Source: Kocuria flava
GTDB taxonomy: Bacteria > Actinomycetota > Actinomycetes > Actinomycetales > Micrococcaceae
Direction: 5' to 3'
Assembly: GCF_001482365.1 (NCBI RefSeq)
Contig: NZ_CP013254.1
Span: forward strand, 434,001-498,000
DNA: 64,000 nt
The notes under the pieces were generated by a model, which was not told the origin of the DNA, made no database searches, and saw only the letters and a program-made list of their open reading frames with translations. A program made the translations under genes and the position numbers. Shown here one piece after another: positions 24,647 to 33,116 of the stretch (within the stretch, counting starts at the first letter, position 1; each line of letters begins with the position of its first letter).

Positions 24647-25720
24647 ATGCAGACCATCCACGACCCGCAGGTGCGCGGGTTCGCCTCGGACAACTACTCC
24701 GGGGTCCACCCGGAGGTGCTCGAGGCCCTGGCCGAGGCCAACGGCGGCCACCAGGTCGCCTACGGCGAGGACGTCTACACGGCGCGGCTGCAGGAGGTGG
24801 TCGCCCGCCACTTCGGCGAGAGTGCCTCGGTGTGGCCGGTGTTCAACGGGACGGGCGCCAACGTCGTCGGCCTCCAGTCGATGCTCCCGCGCTGGGGCGC
24901 GGTGATCTGCGCGGCCACCGCCCACATCCACGTCGACGAGGGCGGGGCGCCCGAGAAGTCCGCCGGGCTCAAGCTGCTGCCCGTCCCCACCGACGACGGC
25001 AAGCTCACCCCCGAGCTCATCGCCGCCGAGGCCTGGGGCTGGGGGGACGAGCACCGCGCCCAGCCGCTGGTCGTCTACCTCACCCAGTCCACCGAGCTCG
25101 GCACCCTCTACACCCCGGAGGAGCTGCGGGCGATCACCGACTACGCCCACGCCCGCGGGATGTCCGTGTTCCTGGACGGGGCACGGCTGGCCAACGCGGC
25201 GGCCGCCCTGGACCTGCCCCTGCGCGCGTTCACGACCGACGCCGGGATCGACGTGCTCTCCCTGGGCGGGACCAAGAACGGGGCCCTCGCCGCCGAGGCC
25301 GTGGTGGTGCTGAACCCGTCCGCCTCGCAGGGGCTGGTCTACCTGCGCAAGCACCAGATGCAGCTGGCCTCGAAGATGCGCTTCGTCTCGGCGCAGCTGC
25401 TGGCCCTCTACGACGGGGACCTGTACCTGCGCAGTGCGGGGCACGCGAACGCGATGGCCCGGCGCCTGCGCGCGGGCATCGAGGCCGGGCTCGCCGACGG
25501 GTCGATGCCCGGGGTGGCCTTCGCCCAGGAGACCCGGGTCAACGCCGTCTTCGCGACCCTGCCCGCCGGCATCGCCGACCGGCTCCGGCAGCGCTTCCGC
25601 TTCTACGACTGGGACCCCGCCACGGGCGAGGTCCGCTGGGTGTGCAGCTTCGACACCACCGAGCAGGACGTCGACGCCTTCGTGGCCGCCCTGCGCGCGG
25701 AGCTCGTCCCGGTCGGCTGA
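24647..25720 (+). CDS. low-specificity L-threonine aldolase-like PLP enzyme
   Basis: A 357-residue fold-type I PLP enzyme of the beta-eliminating lyase/threonine aldolase family, cleaving L-threonine or related beta-hydroxy amino acids to glycine and an aldehyde. The PLP lysine is Lys210 in SLGGTKNGAL. FASDNYSGVHPEVL at the N-terminus and FLDGARLANA before the lysine are characteristic. It is the last gene of the DUF6421-SDR operon; a perfect 24-bp palindrome follows as terminator. Regulation is probably by the divergent Lrp protein. Confidence 0.88.
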   Translation: MQTIHDPQVRGFASDNYSGVHPEVLEALAEANGGHQVAYGEDVYTARLQEVVARHFGESASVWPVFNGTGANVVGLQSMLPRWGAVICAATAHIHVDEGGAPEKSAGLKLLPVPTDDGKLTPELIAAEAWGWGDEHRAQPLVVYLTQSTELGTLYTPEELRAITDYAHARGMSVFLDGARLANAAAALDLPLRAFTTDAGIDVLSLGGTKNGALAAEAVVVLNPSASQGLVYLRKHQMQLASKMRFVSAQLLALYDGDLYLRSAGHANAMARRLRAGIEAGLADGSMPGVAFAQETRVNAVFATLPAGIADRLRQRFRFYDWDPATGEVRWVCSFDTTEQDVDAFVAALRAELVPVG

Positions 25721-25782
25721 GCCCGCCGGGCGCCGCCGGCCCCGTCCCGCCGGGCGATCGCCCGTCCCCTCCCGCCGTGCCC

Positions 25783-25806
25783 GCGGGGGCAGGATCCTGC
25801 CCCCGC
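25783..25806 (+). terminator. palindromic hairpin after threonine aldolase
   Basis: A perfect 24-bp palindrome, GCGGGGGCAGGA mirrored by TCCTGCCCCCGC, in the 236-bp gap before the aldehyde dehydrogenase. No T-tract. The rest of the gap shows nothing else. Confidence 0.5.
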
Positions 25807-25956
25807 CGGCCGAGCACACCCTCGCGCGCCGGCAGCCCGATCCTTCGCGGCGCACTCCCCCGGCCGCTCCGCACCGGGAGTGCCGCACCCGTACCCGGCC
25901 CTGTCTACGCCCGTTCCTGCTCGAACGCCCTCCCCTGCCCGAAGGAGAACCGCACC

Positions 25957-27372
25957 ATGACCGCCGCCCCGTCCCTGTCCGCCCGCACCGGCCGCTCCGC
26001 CTACCGGTCCGTCGATCCCGCCACCGGCGAGCTCGTCGCCGAGGTCCCCACCGCCACCGACGCCGAGGTCGAGGACGCCCTGACCGCCGCCGAGACCGGC
26101 TTCCGCGCCTGGCGCGCCCGCCCGATCCGGGAGCGGGCCGCCGTCGCCGCCCGGGTCGGGGAGCTCTTCGCCGAGCGCGCCGACGAGCTCGCCGCGATCG
26201 CCACCCAGGAGATGGGCAAGCCGCTGAGCGAGGCCCGCGAGGAGGCGCAGTTCTGCGCCGAGATCTTCGCCTACTTCGCCGAGCACGGCCCGGACCTGGC
26301 CGCCGACCAGCCCCTGCCCACCCCGCACGGGACGGGCCGGGCGGTGCTCCAGCGGCGCCCGGTCGGGGTGCTGCTGGGGATCATGCCGTGGAACTACCCC
26401 TACTACCAGGTGGCCCGCTTCGCCGCCCCCAACCTCGTGCTCGGCAACACCGTCCTGCTCAAGCACGCCGAGTCCTGCCCGCGCTCGGCGCTGGCCCTCC
26501 AGCGGCTGCTCGACGACGCCGGGGTGCCCGCCGGCGTCTACCGCACCCTCTTCGCCACCCACGCCCAGATCGAGGACGTCATCGCCGACCCCCGCGTGCA
26601 GGGCGTGTCCCTGACCGGCTCCGAGCGGGCCGGGGCGGCGGTCGGGGCGCTGGCCGGGCGGCACCTGAAGAAGGCCGTGCTGGAGCTGGGCGGGTCCGAC
26701 CCCTACGTGGTGCTCGACACCGACGACGTCGTCGCCTCCGCCCGGGCCGCCCTCGCCACCCGGCTGGGCAACACCGGCCAGGCCTGCAACTCCAACAAGC
26801 GCATGATCGTCTCCGCGGACATCTTCGAGGAGTTCGTCGCCGAGCTGACCCGCGCCGCCGCCGCGCTGGTGCCCGGCGACCCGTCCGTGGAGGCCCCGGA
26901 CACCTACGCCCCGATGGCCTCCCGCGCCGCCGCCGAGGCCCTGGCCGCCCAGCTCCGCGAGGCCGTCGAGGCCGGCGCGACCCTGCACACCGGCGGGACC
27001 CTCGCCGAGGGCCCCGGGGCCTACCTCGCCCCGGCCGTGCTCACCGGCGTCACCCCGGAGACGGCCGCCCACCACCAGGAGCTCTTCGGTCCCGTCGCGG
27101 TGGTCTACCGGGCCGACGACGACGACGCGGCGCTCGCCCTGGCCAACGACACCCCCTACGGCCTCGGCGGGGCGGTCTTCAGCACCGACCCCGAGCGGGC
27201 CCGGCGGCTCGCCGAGCAGCTGGAGTGCGGCATGGCCAACGTCAACGCCGCCGAGGCCGAGGGCGCCGGCATGCCCTTCGGCGGGGTCAAGCGCTCCGGC
27301 TACGGCCGCGAGCTGGGCCCGCTGGGCATGGACGAGTTCGTCAACAAGCGCCTGCTCTACATCAACGACTGA
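25957..27372 (+). CDS. NAD(P)-dependent aldehyde dehydrogenase, succinate-semialdehyde type
   Basis: A 471-residue aldehyde dehydrogenase. The catalytic residues are Glu243 (LELGGSDP) and Cys277 (GNTGQACNSNKR). The segment GVLLGIMPWNYPYYQV and the short N-terminus match the succinate-semialdehyde dehydrogenase GabD1-like group common in actinobacteria. It oxidises an aldehyde to an acid in the cytoplasm. GAAGGAG precedes the ATG. A permease for amino acids follows 74 bp downstream, which supports a role in GABA or related amino acid use; the exact substrate is inferred. Confidence 0.85.
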   Translation: MTAAPSLSARTGRSAYRSVDPATGELVAEVPTATDAEVEDALTAAETGFRAWRARPIRERAAVAARVGELFAERADELAAIATQEMGKPLSEAREEAQFCAEIFAYFAEHGPDLAADQPLPTPHGTGRAVLQRRPVGVLLGIMPWNYPYYQVARFAAPNLVLGNTVLLKHAESCPRSALALQRLLDDAGVPAGVYRTLFATHAQIEDVIADPRVQGVSLTGSERAGAAVGALAGRHLKKAVLELGGSDPYVVLDTDDVVASARAALATRLGNTGQACNSNKRMIVSADIFEEFVAELTRAAAALVPGDPSVEAPDTYAPMASRAAAEALAAQLREAVEAGATLHTGGTLAEGPGAYLAPAVLTGVTPETAAHHQELFGPVAVVYRADDDDAALALANDTPYGLGGAVFSTDPERARRLAEQLECGMANVNAAEAEGAGMPFGGVKRSGYGRELGPLGMDEFVNKRLLYIND

Positions 27373-27446
27373 CCCCGGGGCCGGGGCGCACCGCCCCGGC
27401 CCTCTCCCCCGGCGTGCAGACCCGCCACCTCCGAGGAAAGGTTCCC

Positions 27447-28943
27447 GTGGACACCATCGCACCGCCCCAGACGACCGCCCCGACCCGACCGCCCACACCC
27501 GCCGAGGCGCACGCCCGGCTGCGGCGCAGCCTCAAACCGCGCCACCTGACGATGATCGCGATGGGTGGTGCCATCGGCACCGGCCTGTTCGTGGCCTCGG
27601 GCAACACCATCGCCACCGCCGGCCCCGGCGGGGCCCTGGCCGCCTACGTCGCCATCGGGCTGATGGTGTTCCTGCTCATGCAGTCGCTGGGCGAGATGTC
27701 GACCTACCTGCCGGTCTCCGGGGCCTTCGAGGAGTACTCCACCCGCTTCGTCAGCCCCTCCTTCGGCTTCGCCATCGGCTGGAACTACTGGTACAACTGG
27801 GCGATCACCGTCGCCGCCGAACTCGTGGCCGCAGCCCTGATCATGCGCTACTGGCTGCCCGATGTCCCCTCCTGGATCTGGTCGGCCCTGTTCCTGGCGA
27901 TCCTCTTCGGCCTCAACGCCCTGTCCACCCGGGCCTACGGTGAGAGCGAGTTCTGGTTCTCCCTCATCAAGGTCGCCACCGTGGTGATCTTCCTCGTCCT
28001 GGGCGTGCTGATGATCGTGGGCATCCTCGGCGGCGAATCCCCCGGGTTCGACAACTGGACCACCGGGGAGGCCCCCTTCGTCGGGGGCGGGGCGGGGATC
28101 CTGGCGATCTTCATGGTCGCCGGCTTCTCCTTCCAGGGCACCGAACTCGTCGGTGTCGCCGCCGGTGAGGCCGAGGACCCGGAGAAGAACGTCCCGCGCG
28201 CGATCCGCACCGTGTTCGTGCGCATCCTGCTCTTCTACGTCGGGGCGATCACCATCGTCGGGTTCCTCATCCCCTACACCAGCCCGCACCTGCTGGGCTC
28301 CGGGGTCGAGGACATCTCCATCTCGCCTTTCACCCTGGTCTTCGAGAACGCCGGGGTGCTGGCGGCGGCCTCGGTGATGAACGCGGTGATCCTCACCGCG
28401 ATCCTCTCGGCCGGCAACTCCGGGCTCTACGCCTCCACCCGCATGCTCTGGGCCCTGGCCGACTCCGGCAAAGCGCCGAAGTTCCTCGCGAAGGTCAACC
28501 GGCGCGGGGTGCCGATGAACGCCCTGCTGGCCACCACCACCGTCGGGGCCGCCTGCTTCCTGACCACCCTGATCGGGGACGGGGCCGCCTACGTCTGGCT
28601 CGTCTCGGCCTCCGGGCTGGCCGGGTTCATCGTGTGGATGGGCATCGCCTGGAGCCACTACCGCTTCCGCAAGGCCTACACCGCCCAGGGCAAGGACCTG
28701 GGCGACCTGCCCTACAAGGCCCGCTTCTTCCCGCTGGGCCCGATGATCGCCCTCGCGTTGTGCGCGGTGGTGATCCTGGGGCAGAACTACCAGGCCTTCC
28801 TCGGGCAGGTCGACCTGCTCGCCGCAGCCACCGCCTACATCGGCCTGCCCCTCTTCCTCGCCCTGTGGGCCGGCCACCGGCTGGTCACGGGCTCGAGGAT
28901 GGTCCGCTACGAGGACGCCGACCTCACCCGCACCTTCGACTGA
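27447..28943 (+). CDS. APC-family amino acid permease
   Basis: A 498-residue amino acid transporter of the APC superfamily (AAT family, LysP/GabP-like) with 12 membrane segments. The family signature AMGGAIGTGLFVASG (first helix) and SLGEMSTYLPVSGAF (second) are present, as is GFSFQGTELVGVAAGEAEDP. It would import an amino acid by proton symport. GTG start at 27447, with GAGGAAAGG upstream. It follows an aldehyde dehydrogenase, making GABA a reasonable substrate, but LysP-like features (YTSPHLLGSGVEDISISPF) point equally to a basic amino acid. A strong terminator follows. Confidence 0.87.
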   Translation: MDTIAPPQTTAPTRPPTPAEAHARLRRSLKPRHLTMIAMGGAIGTGLFVASGNTIATAGPGGALAAYVAIGLMVFLLMQSLGEMSTYLPVSGAFEEYSTRFVSPSFGFAIGWNYWYNWAITVAAELVAAALIMRYWLPDVPSWIWSALFLAILFGLNALSTRAYGESEFWFSLIKVATVVIFLVLGVLMIVGILGGESPGFDNWTTGEAPFVGGGAGILAIFMVAGFSFQGTELVGVAAGEAEDPEKNVPRAIRTVFVRILLFYVGAITIVGFLIPYTSPHLLGSGVEDISISPFTLVFENAGVLAAASVMNAVILTAILSAGNSGLYASTRMLWALADSGKAPKFLAKVNRRGVPMNALLATTTVGAACFLTTLIGDGAAYVWLVSASGLAGFIVWMGIAWSHYRFRKAYTAQGKDLGDLPYKARFFPLGPMIALALCAVVILGQNYQAFLGQVDLLAAATAYIGLPLFLALWAGHRLVTGSRMVRYEDADLTRTFD

Positions 28944-28989
28944 CGGATCCCCTGGCCCCGGCCGATGCCGCCGAGTCCCCACCAACGAC

Positions 28990-29021
28990 GCGGCTCCCCA
29001 CGTCCTCACGTGGGGAGCCGC
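28990..29021 (+). terminator. strong hairpin after the permease
   Basis: A perfect 14-bp stem, GCGGCTCCCCACGT / ACGTGGGGAGCCGC, with a CCTC loop, about 47 bp after the permease stop and 26 bp before the insertion sequence. Confidence 0.7.
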
Positions 29022-29047
29022 GCGTCAAGACGGGACTCGACGATTAA

Positions 29048-29063
29048 GACCTGGTCTCAAAAC
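29048..29063. repeat. left terminal inverted repeat of the IS
   Basis: GACCTGGTCTCAAAAC, matching the complement of the right end at 15 of 16 positions, with target duplication TAA immediately outside. Confidence 0.85.
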
Positions 29064-29110
29064 CTGATCGGTCGTTGCCCACCTGCCTGGGAACGGTCCA
29101 CAGTGCCTGC

Positions 29111-29943
29111 ATGACGACGAGGACACAGTCGTGGATGGTCGATGACCGTCTGTGGGAGCTGATCGCCCCGCTGATCCCACCCCAGCCACCACCTCGAGGG
29201 CCCGGGGGGCGACCCCGGATCGAGGACCGGGCGGCACTGGAGGGGATCCTGTTCGTGCTGCACACCGGGTGCCGTTGGCGGGACCTGCCCCCGGCCCTGG
29301 GCTGCGGGTCCGGGCACACCGCCTGGCGCCGGCTCAGGCAGTGGCAGGGGGCCGGGGTGTGGGAGAAGCTGCACCGGGCAGTGCTCGAGGAGCTCTCCGA
29401 GCAGGAGATCCTCGACTGGTCGCGGGCCAGTATCGACGCGGTGTCCGTACGTGCCAAAAGGGGGGCGAGCTGACCGGCCCGAACCCCACCGACCGCGGGA
29501 AACCGGGGACGAAGTACCACCTGCTCACCGACGCGGCCGGGCTGCCCCTGCATGTGCTGGCCTCAGCCGCAAACGTCCACGACAGCAAACTCTTCGAGCC
29601 GTTGCTGGAGACCAACCCGAGTGTGCGTGGCCGGCGAAGGCGTCCGGGGCGGCCCCGCCGCCGGCCGGAGAAGCTGCACGCGGACAAGGGCTACGACTAC
29701 CCGAGGTGCCGCCGCTACCTGCACCGGCGAGGCATCAAGGTCCGGATCGCCCGGCGCGGAATCGAGGCCAAGACCCACCTGGGCCGGCACCGCTGGGTCG
29801 TGGAGCGCACCATCTCCTGGGTCCTGCGGTTCAAGCGTCTCGGGATCCGTTACGACCGCACTGCAGCCACGCTGCTCCCGCTGCTCTTGCTCGCCGTCAC
29901 GCTCATCAACTTCCGCCGACTGCGTCAGGTAGAAGAGTTATGA
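29111..29943 (+). CDS. IS5-family transposase, made by predicted -1 frameshifting
   Basis: The DDE transposase is split into two overlapping frames. The first (29111 to TGA at 29471-29473) encodes about 120 residues with the N-terminal DUF4096-like domain (MVDDRLWELIAPLIPP) and the first catalytic Asp in SIDAVSVRA. The second, in the -1 frame and ending at 29943, encodes GGELTGPNPTDRGKPGTKYH, the second Asp region (LHADKGYDYP) and the final Glu in RHRWVVERTISWVLRF. The run AAAAGGGGGG at 29456-29465 near the end of frame one is a typical slippery site; a -1 slip there yields AKKGGELTGPN, the usual continuous sequence of this family. Confidence 0.88.
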
Positions 29944-29952
29944 GACCAGGTC
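29937..29952. repeat. right terminal inverted repeat of the IS
   Basis: GTTATGAGACCAGGTC, inverted relative to the left end with one mismatch; it overlaps the transposase stop codon. TAA follows. Confidence 0.85.
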
Positions 29953-29955
29953 TAA

Positions 29956-30376
29956 GCGTCCGCCCGAAGACTAAGCCGGCAACATCTAAGCGAATCGACC
30001 AACGGGGTTGTCCGCAATGACACTACTACCCGTGAAGGCGCTGGACCCAGCTCCCTTCCCGCATCCCACCTGCTTGGACGTCAGGCGACAGGCACCTGGC
30101 GAGAAGATGGAAAGGGCAGTCGGTGGGCGATGCCCGCAACACTACGAAGCCATGATGCGGGCCCTCTCAACCCACGTGGTGATCTCCGCCCCGGCATAGA
30201 CCCAAAGCACGCCCCCTTAGCCAGGACGTGCGCCGCTGCAATGGAGCCGTGGCTGCTACGCAAGGCAACACTCAGGTGCCACACACATCGGCAAGGCCAC
30301 TTATGTTGCCCCTGACAGCAAATAGACGAGTGCGCTTGTGTCATTTGTATTCGAAATAAAGGGGTGTCCATGTCTG
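29956..30376. other. 421-bp gene-free, AT-richer gap in the island
   Basis: Between the IS and the HNH gene I see no supported coding region. Short frames exist (for example 30008-30199) but have neither ribosome sites nor recognisable sequence. Base composition drops toward the right (30300-30370). It may hold remnants of transferred DNA or an untranslated region of the HNH gene. Confidence 0.5.
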
Positions 30377-31321
30377 CTATGCGGCTTCCCGAAAGCGGAG
30401 ATAAGCCGCCTCCAGCAAGACGCTCGAAGGACGCTCTTTGCGCTGCTGGGGAACAAATAAGAGTCGTTCCCCATGACGCTCCTGCAATCCGTGACGCAGC
30501 ATCGGACCGTCGACTTCATTTAATAGATCTGCCCGAATTTCCACGACATAATCCGGGCGGATTCCCATGAAATTTCTGTCATAGGCGGAGTGGTGAATTT
30601 TACACAAAGATATCCCATTGGTCACAGCGGCAATGCCATCCTCGTGAGCATCCGGCAATATGTGGGCGGCATCCAGTAATTCCACATGGTGTAGGGCGCA
30701 AACGGCACAGTGCTCGTCGTAGGCCTTCATAACCATAGATCGAAACACTGGCTGGTGAAGTCGCTGCCGAGCCATACGAGCGGCGTAGCGCTTCTCCACT
30801 ACACTCAGAGATGGCCCCTCAGAAAAGACTTGTCCATCCGCAGATAAACGATCCATATCGGCGACTTCAACCATAAACTGCTGCTCATCAGCCTCTTCAC
30901 CAACGAGGAATACGGGGAAGACTGCCTGATAAAAGCCTTCAGCGACGCCGTAAAACCAGATTAGCGGCAAACCAGCTTCCATGGCTGCTCGCAGAGCACG
31001 GTTGTCAGGAATATCCGGCCCGCCGTCTCGCCATTTGTAGCGCATGAGTCCATCGCTGCCCACGACATCCTCGTACGGCCGCTCCTTACCCGGCTTCGTG
31101 TATTTCGTGGTGAAGGAAAGTGCGGCACCAAAAATTGCGGGCTTCCAAATGCCCTTGTAACGGTTACGGAGCGGAATTTTCATACCCTCGTATTCAAATT
31201 CTTCAATATCGAGGTAGTACATCGGTTCAGCACCGTCATTGGTGCGCATTGCTAGCCACTCCATGGCCGCGTGGCGGAATTGCATTTCGTGCTCGAATGT
31301 CATGCGGGGGGAGGCAGCCAT
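30377..31321 (-). CDS. HNH endonuclease, putative solitary restriction/defence enzyme
   Basis: A 314-residue protein with a C-terminal HNH nuclease domain (about residues 200-262): YDEHCAVC supplies the first Cys-x2-Cys zinc pair, DAAHI the catalytic His, then NGISLCKIHHSAYD with the second metal pair. The first 190 residues form a separate alpha/beta domain (DGLMRYKWRDGGPDIPDNRALRAA; GLPLIWFYGVAEGFYQAVFP) of the kind found next to HNH domains in putative modification-dependent restriction enzymes, so it may read DNA bases (inference). No methyltransferase is nearby. Codon use is clearly more AT-rich than its neighbours, and an IS lies beside it: horizontal acquisition. TAGACT ends 6 nt before the ATG (leaderless). 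Confidence 0.82.
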   Translation of the reverse strand: MAASPRMTFEHEMQFRHAAMEWLAMRTNDGAEPMYYLDIEEFEYEGMKIPLRNRYKGIWKPAIFGAALSFTTKYTKPGKERPYEDVVGSDGLMRYKWRDGGPDIPDNRALRAAMEAGLPLIWFYGVAEGFYQAVFPVFLVGEEADEQQFMVEVADMDRLSADGQVFSEGPSLSVVEKRYAARMARQRLHQPVFRSMVMKAYDEHCAVCALHHVELLDAAHILPDAHEDGIAAVTNGISLCKIHHSAYDRNFMGIRPDYVVEIRADLLNEVDGPMLRHGLQERHGERLLFVPQQRKERPSSVLLEAAYLRFREAA

Positions 31322-31327
31322 AAACGG

Positions 31328-31333
31328 AGTCTA
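31328..31333 (-). promoter_or_regulatory. leaderless -10 element for the HNH gene
   Basis: TAGACT on the minus strand, six bases before the ATG at 31321; no ribosome binding site. Confidence 0.45.
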
Positions 31334-31422
31334 AGGCGCCAGTCCAACCTAAGGGTCGAAGGACGCGCACGCCATCACACTCGATACTGCTTCGTCCTAA
31401 TGACCACGCTGCAGTGCTTGAT

Positions 31423-32538
31423 TCACGCCTCGGGGAACTCGATCACCTGCCGCACCGTCCGGCCCGCGTCCAGCTCGTCCATCGCCTCGTTGATCTGCTC
31501 GAGCCGGATGTGGGAGGTGATCAGCTTCTCCAGCGGCAGCACGCCGTCGCGCCACATCTGCTCGTACTTCGGGATGTCGACGGCCGGCACGGCGGAGCCG
31601 AGGTAGCTGCCGATGACCTGGCGGGCCTCGGCGGTGAGCTTCAGGGGCTCGATCTCGGACATCGCCCCGGGGGCGGGCAGGCCCACGGTGACGGTCACCC
31701 CGCCCACGCCGGTGGCGTTGAACGCCGTCTCGAAGGCGCGGGGGTGGCCGGCGGCCTCGATGACTACGCGCGGCTTCTCCTTGAGCTGGACGACCTCGTC
31801 GGGGGTCAGCGTCTCGTCGGCGCCGAAGTCCTGGGCGATCCCGAGCTTCTCCGGAAGAGCGTCGACCGCGATCACGCGGCGGCAGCCGACCGCCTTGGCC
31901 ACCAGCAGCGCGGCCAGGCCCACGCCGCCGAGGCCAACCACCGCCACGGCGTCGTCGGGGGTGGCCCTCGCCGCGTTGATCACGGCCCCTCCCCCGGTGA
32001 GCACCGCGCACCCCAGCACGGCCGCGACGGGCGCGGGGACGTCCGCGCCCACGGGCACCACCGAGCGCCGGTCGACCACGGCGTGGGTCGCGAAGCCCGA
32101 GACCCCGAGGTGGTGGTGGACCGTCCCGCGAGTGGGCGAGCTCAGGCGCCGGGCGCCCTCCATGAGGGTGCCCTCGGCGTTGGCGCGGGAGCCGACCGTG
32201 CACGGCAGCAGCCCCTCGGTGCGGCAGGCCGCGCAGCGCCCGCAGCGCGGCAGGAACGCCATGACCACGTGCTGGCCGACCTCAAGGTCGGTGACCTCGG
32301 GCCCGAGGACCTCGACGACGCCGGTGGCCTCGTGCCCCAGCAGCATCGGCAGGGGCCGCGGCCGGTTGCCGTTGACCACGGACAGGTCGGAGTGGCACAC
32401 CCCGGCGGCGGTGATCCGCACGCGCAGCTCGGTGGGCCCGGGCTCCCCGAGCTCGAGCTCCTCGACGGCCAGCGGCCGCGACTCGGCGTAGGGGGCGGGG
32501 GCCTCCATGGTGTGCAGGACGGCTCCACGGATCTTCAC
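31423..32538 (-). CDS. zinc-dependent alcohol dehydrogenase (class III-like MDR)
   Basis: A 371-residue medium-chain alcohol dehydrogenase. It has the catalytic zinc motifs AAGVCHSDL and GHEATGVVE, the complete structural-zinc lobe (Cys-x2-Cys-x2-Cys-x7-Cys in RCGRCAACRTEGLLPC) and the NAD motif VVGLGGVGLAAL. The chain resembles long-chain/formaldehyde-type alcohol dehydrogenases of actinobacteria; the substrate is unknown. GTG at 32538 was chosen because GGAGGT stands 6 nt upstream, giving the family-typical start VKIRGAVLHTMEAP. Its stop marks the right border of the AT-rich island. Confidence 0.87.
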   Translation of the reverse strand: MKIRGAVLHTMEAPAPYAESRPLAVEELELGEPGPTELRVRITAAGVCHSDLSVVNGNRPRPLPMLLGHEATGVVEVLGPEVTDLEVGQHVVMAFLPRCGRCAACRTEGLLPCTVGSRANAEGTLMEGARRLSSPTRGTVHHHLGVSGFATHAVVDRRSVVPVGADVPAPVAAVLGCAVLTGGGAVINAARATPDDAVAVVGLGGVGLAALLVAKAVGCRRVIAVDALPEKLGIAQDFGADETLTPDEVVQLKEKPRVVIEAAGHPRAFETAFNATGVGGVTVTVGLPAPGAMSEIEPLKLTAEARQVIGSYLGSAVPAVDIPKYEQMWRDGVLPLEKLITSHIRLEQINEAMDELDAGRTVRQVIEFPEA

Positions 32539-32644
32539 GGCGGACCTCCGGGACGACGACGGGGTGACGGTGCTCACGCTACCGCCGGGCGTTCCCCCGC
32601 AGCGGCAGGGCCGTGTCGCAATCCGGCCCGCTGCCGCCGGCCTC

Positions 32645-32688
32645 TTGACGCACGACTGGTCCGATGGTTCATTAGTGGAGTAACTAAC
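32645..32688 (+). promoter_or_regulatory. promoter and putative GntR operator
   Basis: TTGACG (32645-32650) is a good -35 box. The -10 region falls 17-18 bp later in GGTTCATTAG. Overlapping its downstream edge is the inverted repeat TTAGT-N6-ACTAA (32672-32687), the AT-rich type of site bound by YtrA-like GntR repressors, suggesting autoregulation of the operon. Confidence 0.5.
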
Positions 32689-32708
32689 TGACCAAGCAGG
32701 AGGCCCCG

Positions 32709-33077
32709 GTGATCGAGGAAGGCAAGCCCCTGTTCGTGCAGATCGCCGAGCAGGTCGAGGACTCGATCGTCGACGGCAGCCTCGCCGAGGAGGATCGGGC
32801 CCCGTCGACCAACGAGCTCGCCGCCTTCCACCGCATCAACCCGGCCACCGCCGCCAAGGGGGTGAACCTGCTCGTCGACAAGGGCGTGCTCCACAAGCGC
32901 CGCGGGATCGGCATGTTCGTCTCCCCCGGCGCCCGCGAGCTGCTGCTGCGGGAGCGCCGCGAGGCCTTCGCCGTCCGCTACGTCCGCCCGCTGCTCGCCG
33001 AGGCCCGCAGGATCGGGCTCGGACCCGAGGACGTCGCCGAGCTCGTCCGCGCCGGCGCCGCCGAGCCGGCACCCTGA
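32709..33077 (+). CDS. GntR-family repressor, YtrA subfamily
   Basis: A 122-residue small GntR regulator: winged helix-turn-helix at about 8-75 (LFVQIAEQVEDSIVDGSL; STNELAAFHRINPATAAKGV) followed by only about 45 helical residues for dimerisation, the hallmark of the YtrA subfamily that controls adjacent ABC transporters. GTG start at 32709 with AGGAGG upstream. It leads the operon with the ATPase and permease and probably represses it through the TTAGT-N6-ACTAA site. Confidence 0.88.
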   Translation: MIEEGKPLFVQIAEQVEDSIVDGSLAEEDRAPSTNELAAFHRINPATAAKGVNLLVDKGVLHKRRGIGMFVSPGARELLLRERREAFAVRYVRPLLAEARRIGLGPEDVAELVRAGAAEPAP

Positions 33078-33116
33078 CCACCCGTTCCGCATCCCGTCTG
33101 CCGATCGAAGGACACC

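Larger units (their letters stand above)
29048..29952 (+). mobile_element. IS5-family (IS427-group-like) insertion sequence, complete
   Basis: A 905-bp element bounded by 16-bp terminal inverted repeats (GACCTGGTCTCAAAAC left; GACCTGGTCTCATAAC as the complement of the right end; one mismatch). It is flanked on both sides by the trinucleotide TAA (29045-29047 and 29953-29955), the TNA-type target duplication expected of this group. It carries one transposase in two overlapping frames. Both ends, the transposase and the duplication are intact, so the insertion may be recent and active. It sits at the edge of an AT-richer island. Confidence 0.85.

Noticed and set aside
29111..29473. Transposase first frame taken as a premature-stop pseudogene
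   Set aside because: The stop follows an A4G6 slippery run and the -1 frame continues with the family sequence; intact ends and target duplication fit programmed frameshifting better.
30008..30199. 63-codon frame between the IS and the HNH gene
   Set aside because: No ribosome site, no recognisable sequence and no partner; too short to support as a gene.
29956..31421. Integrative island with attachment sites
   Set aside because: I searched by eye for matching direct repeats at the borders and for a tRNA or integrase and found none; only composition and the IS support transfer.
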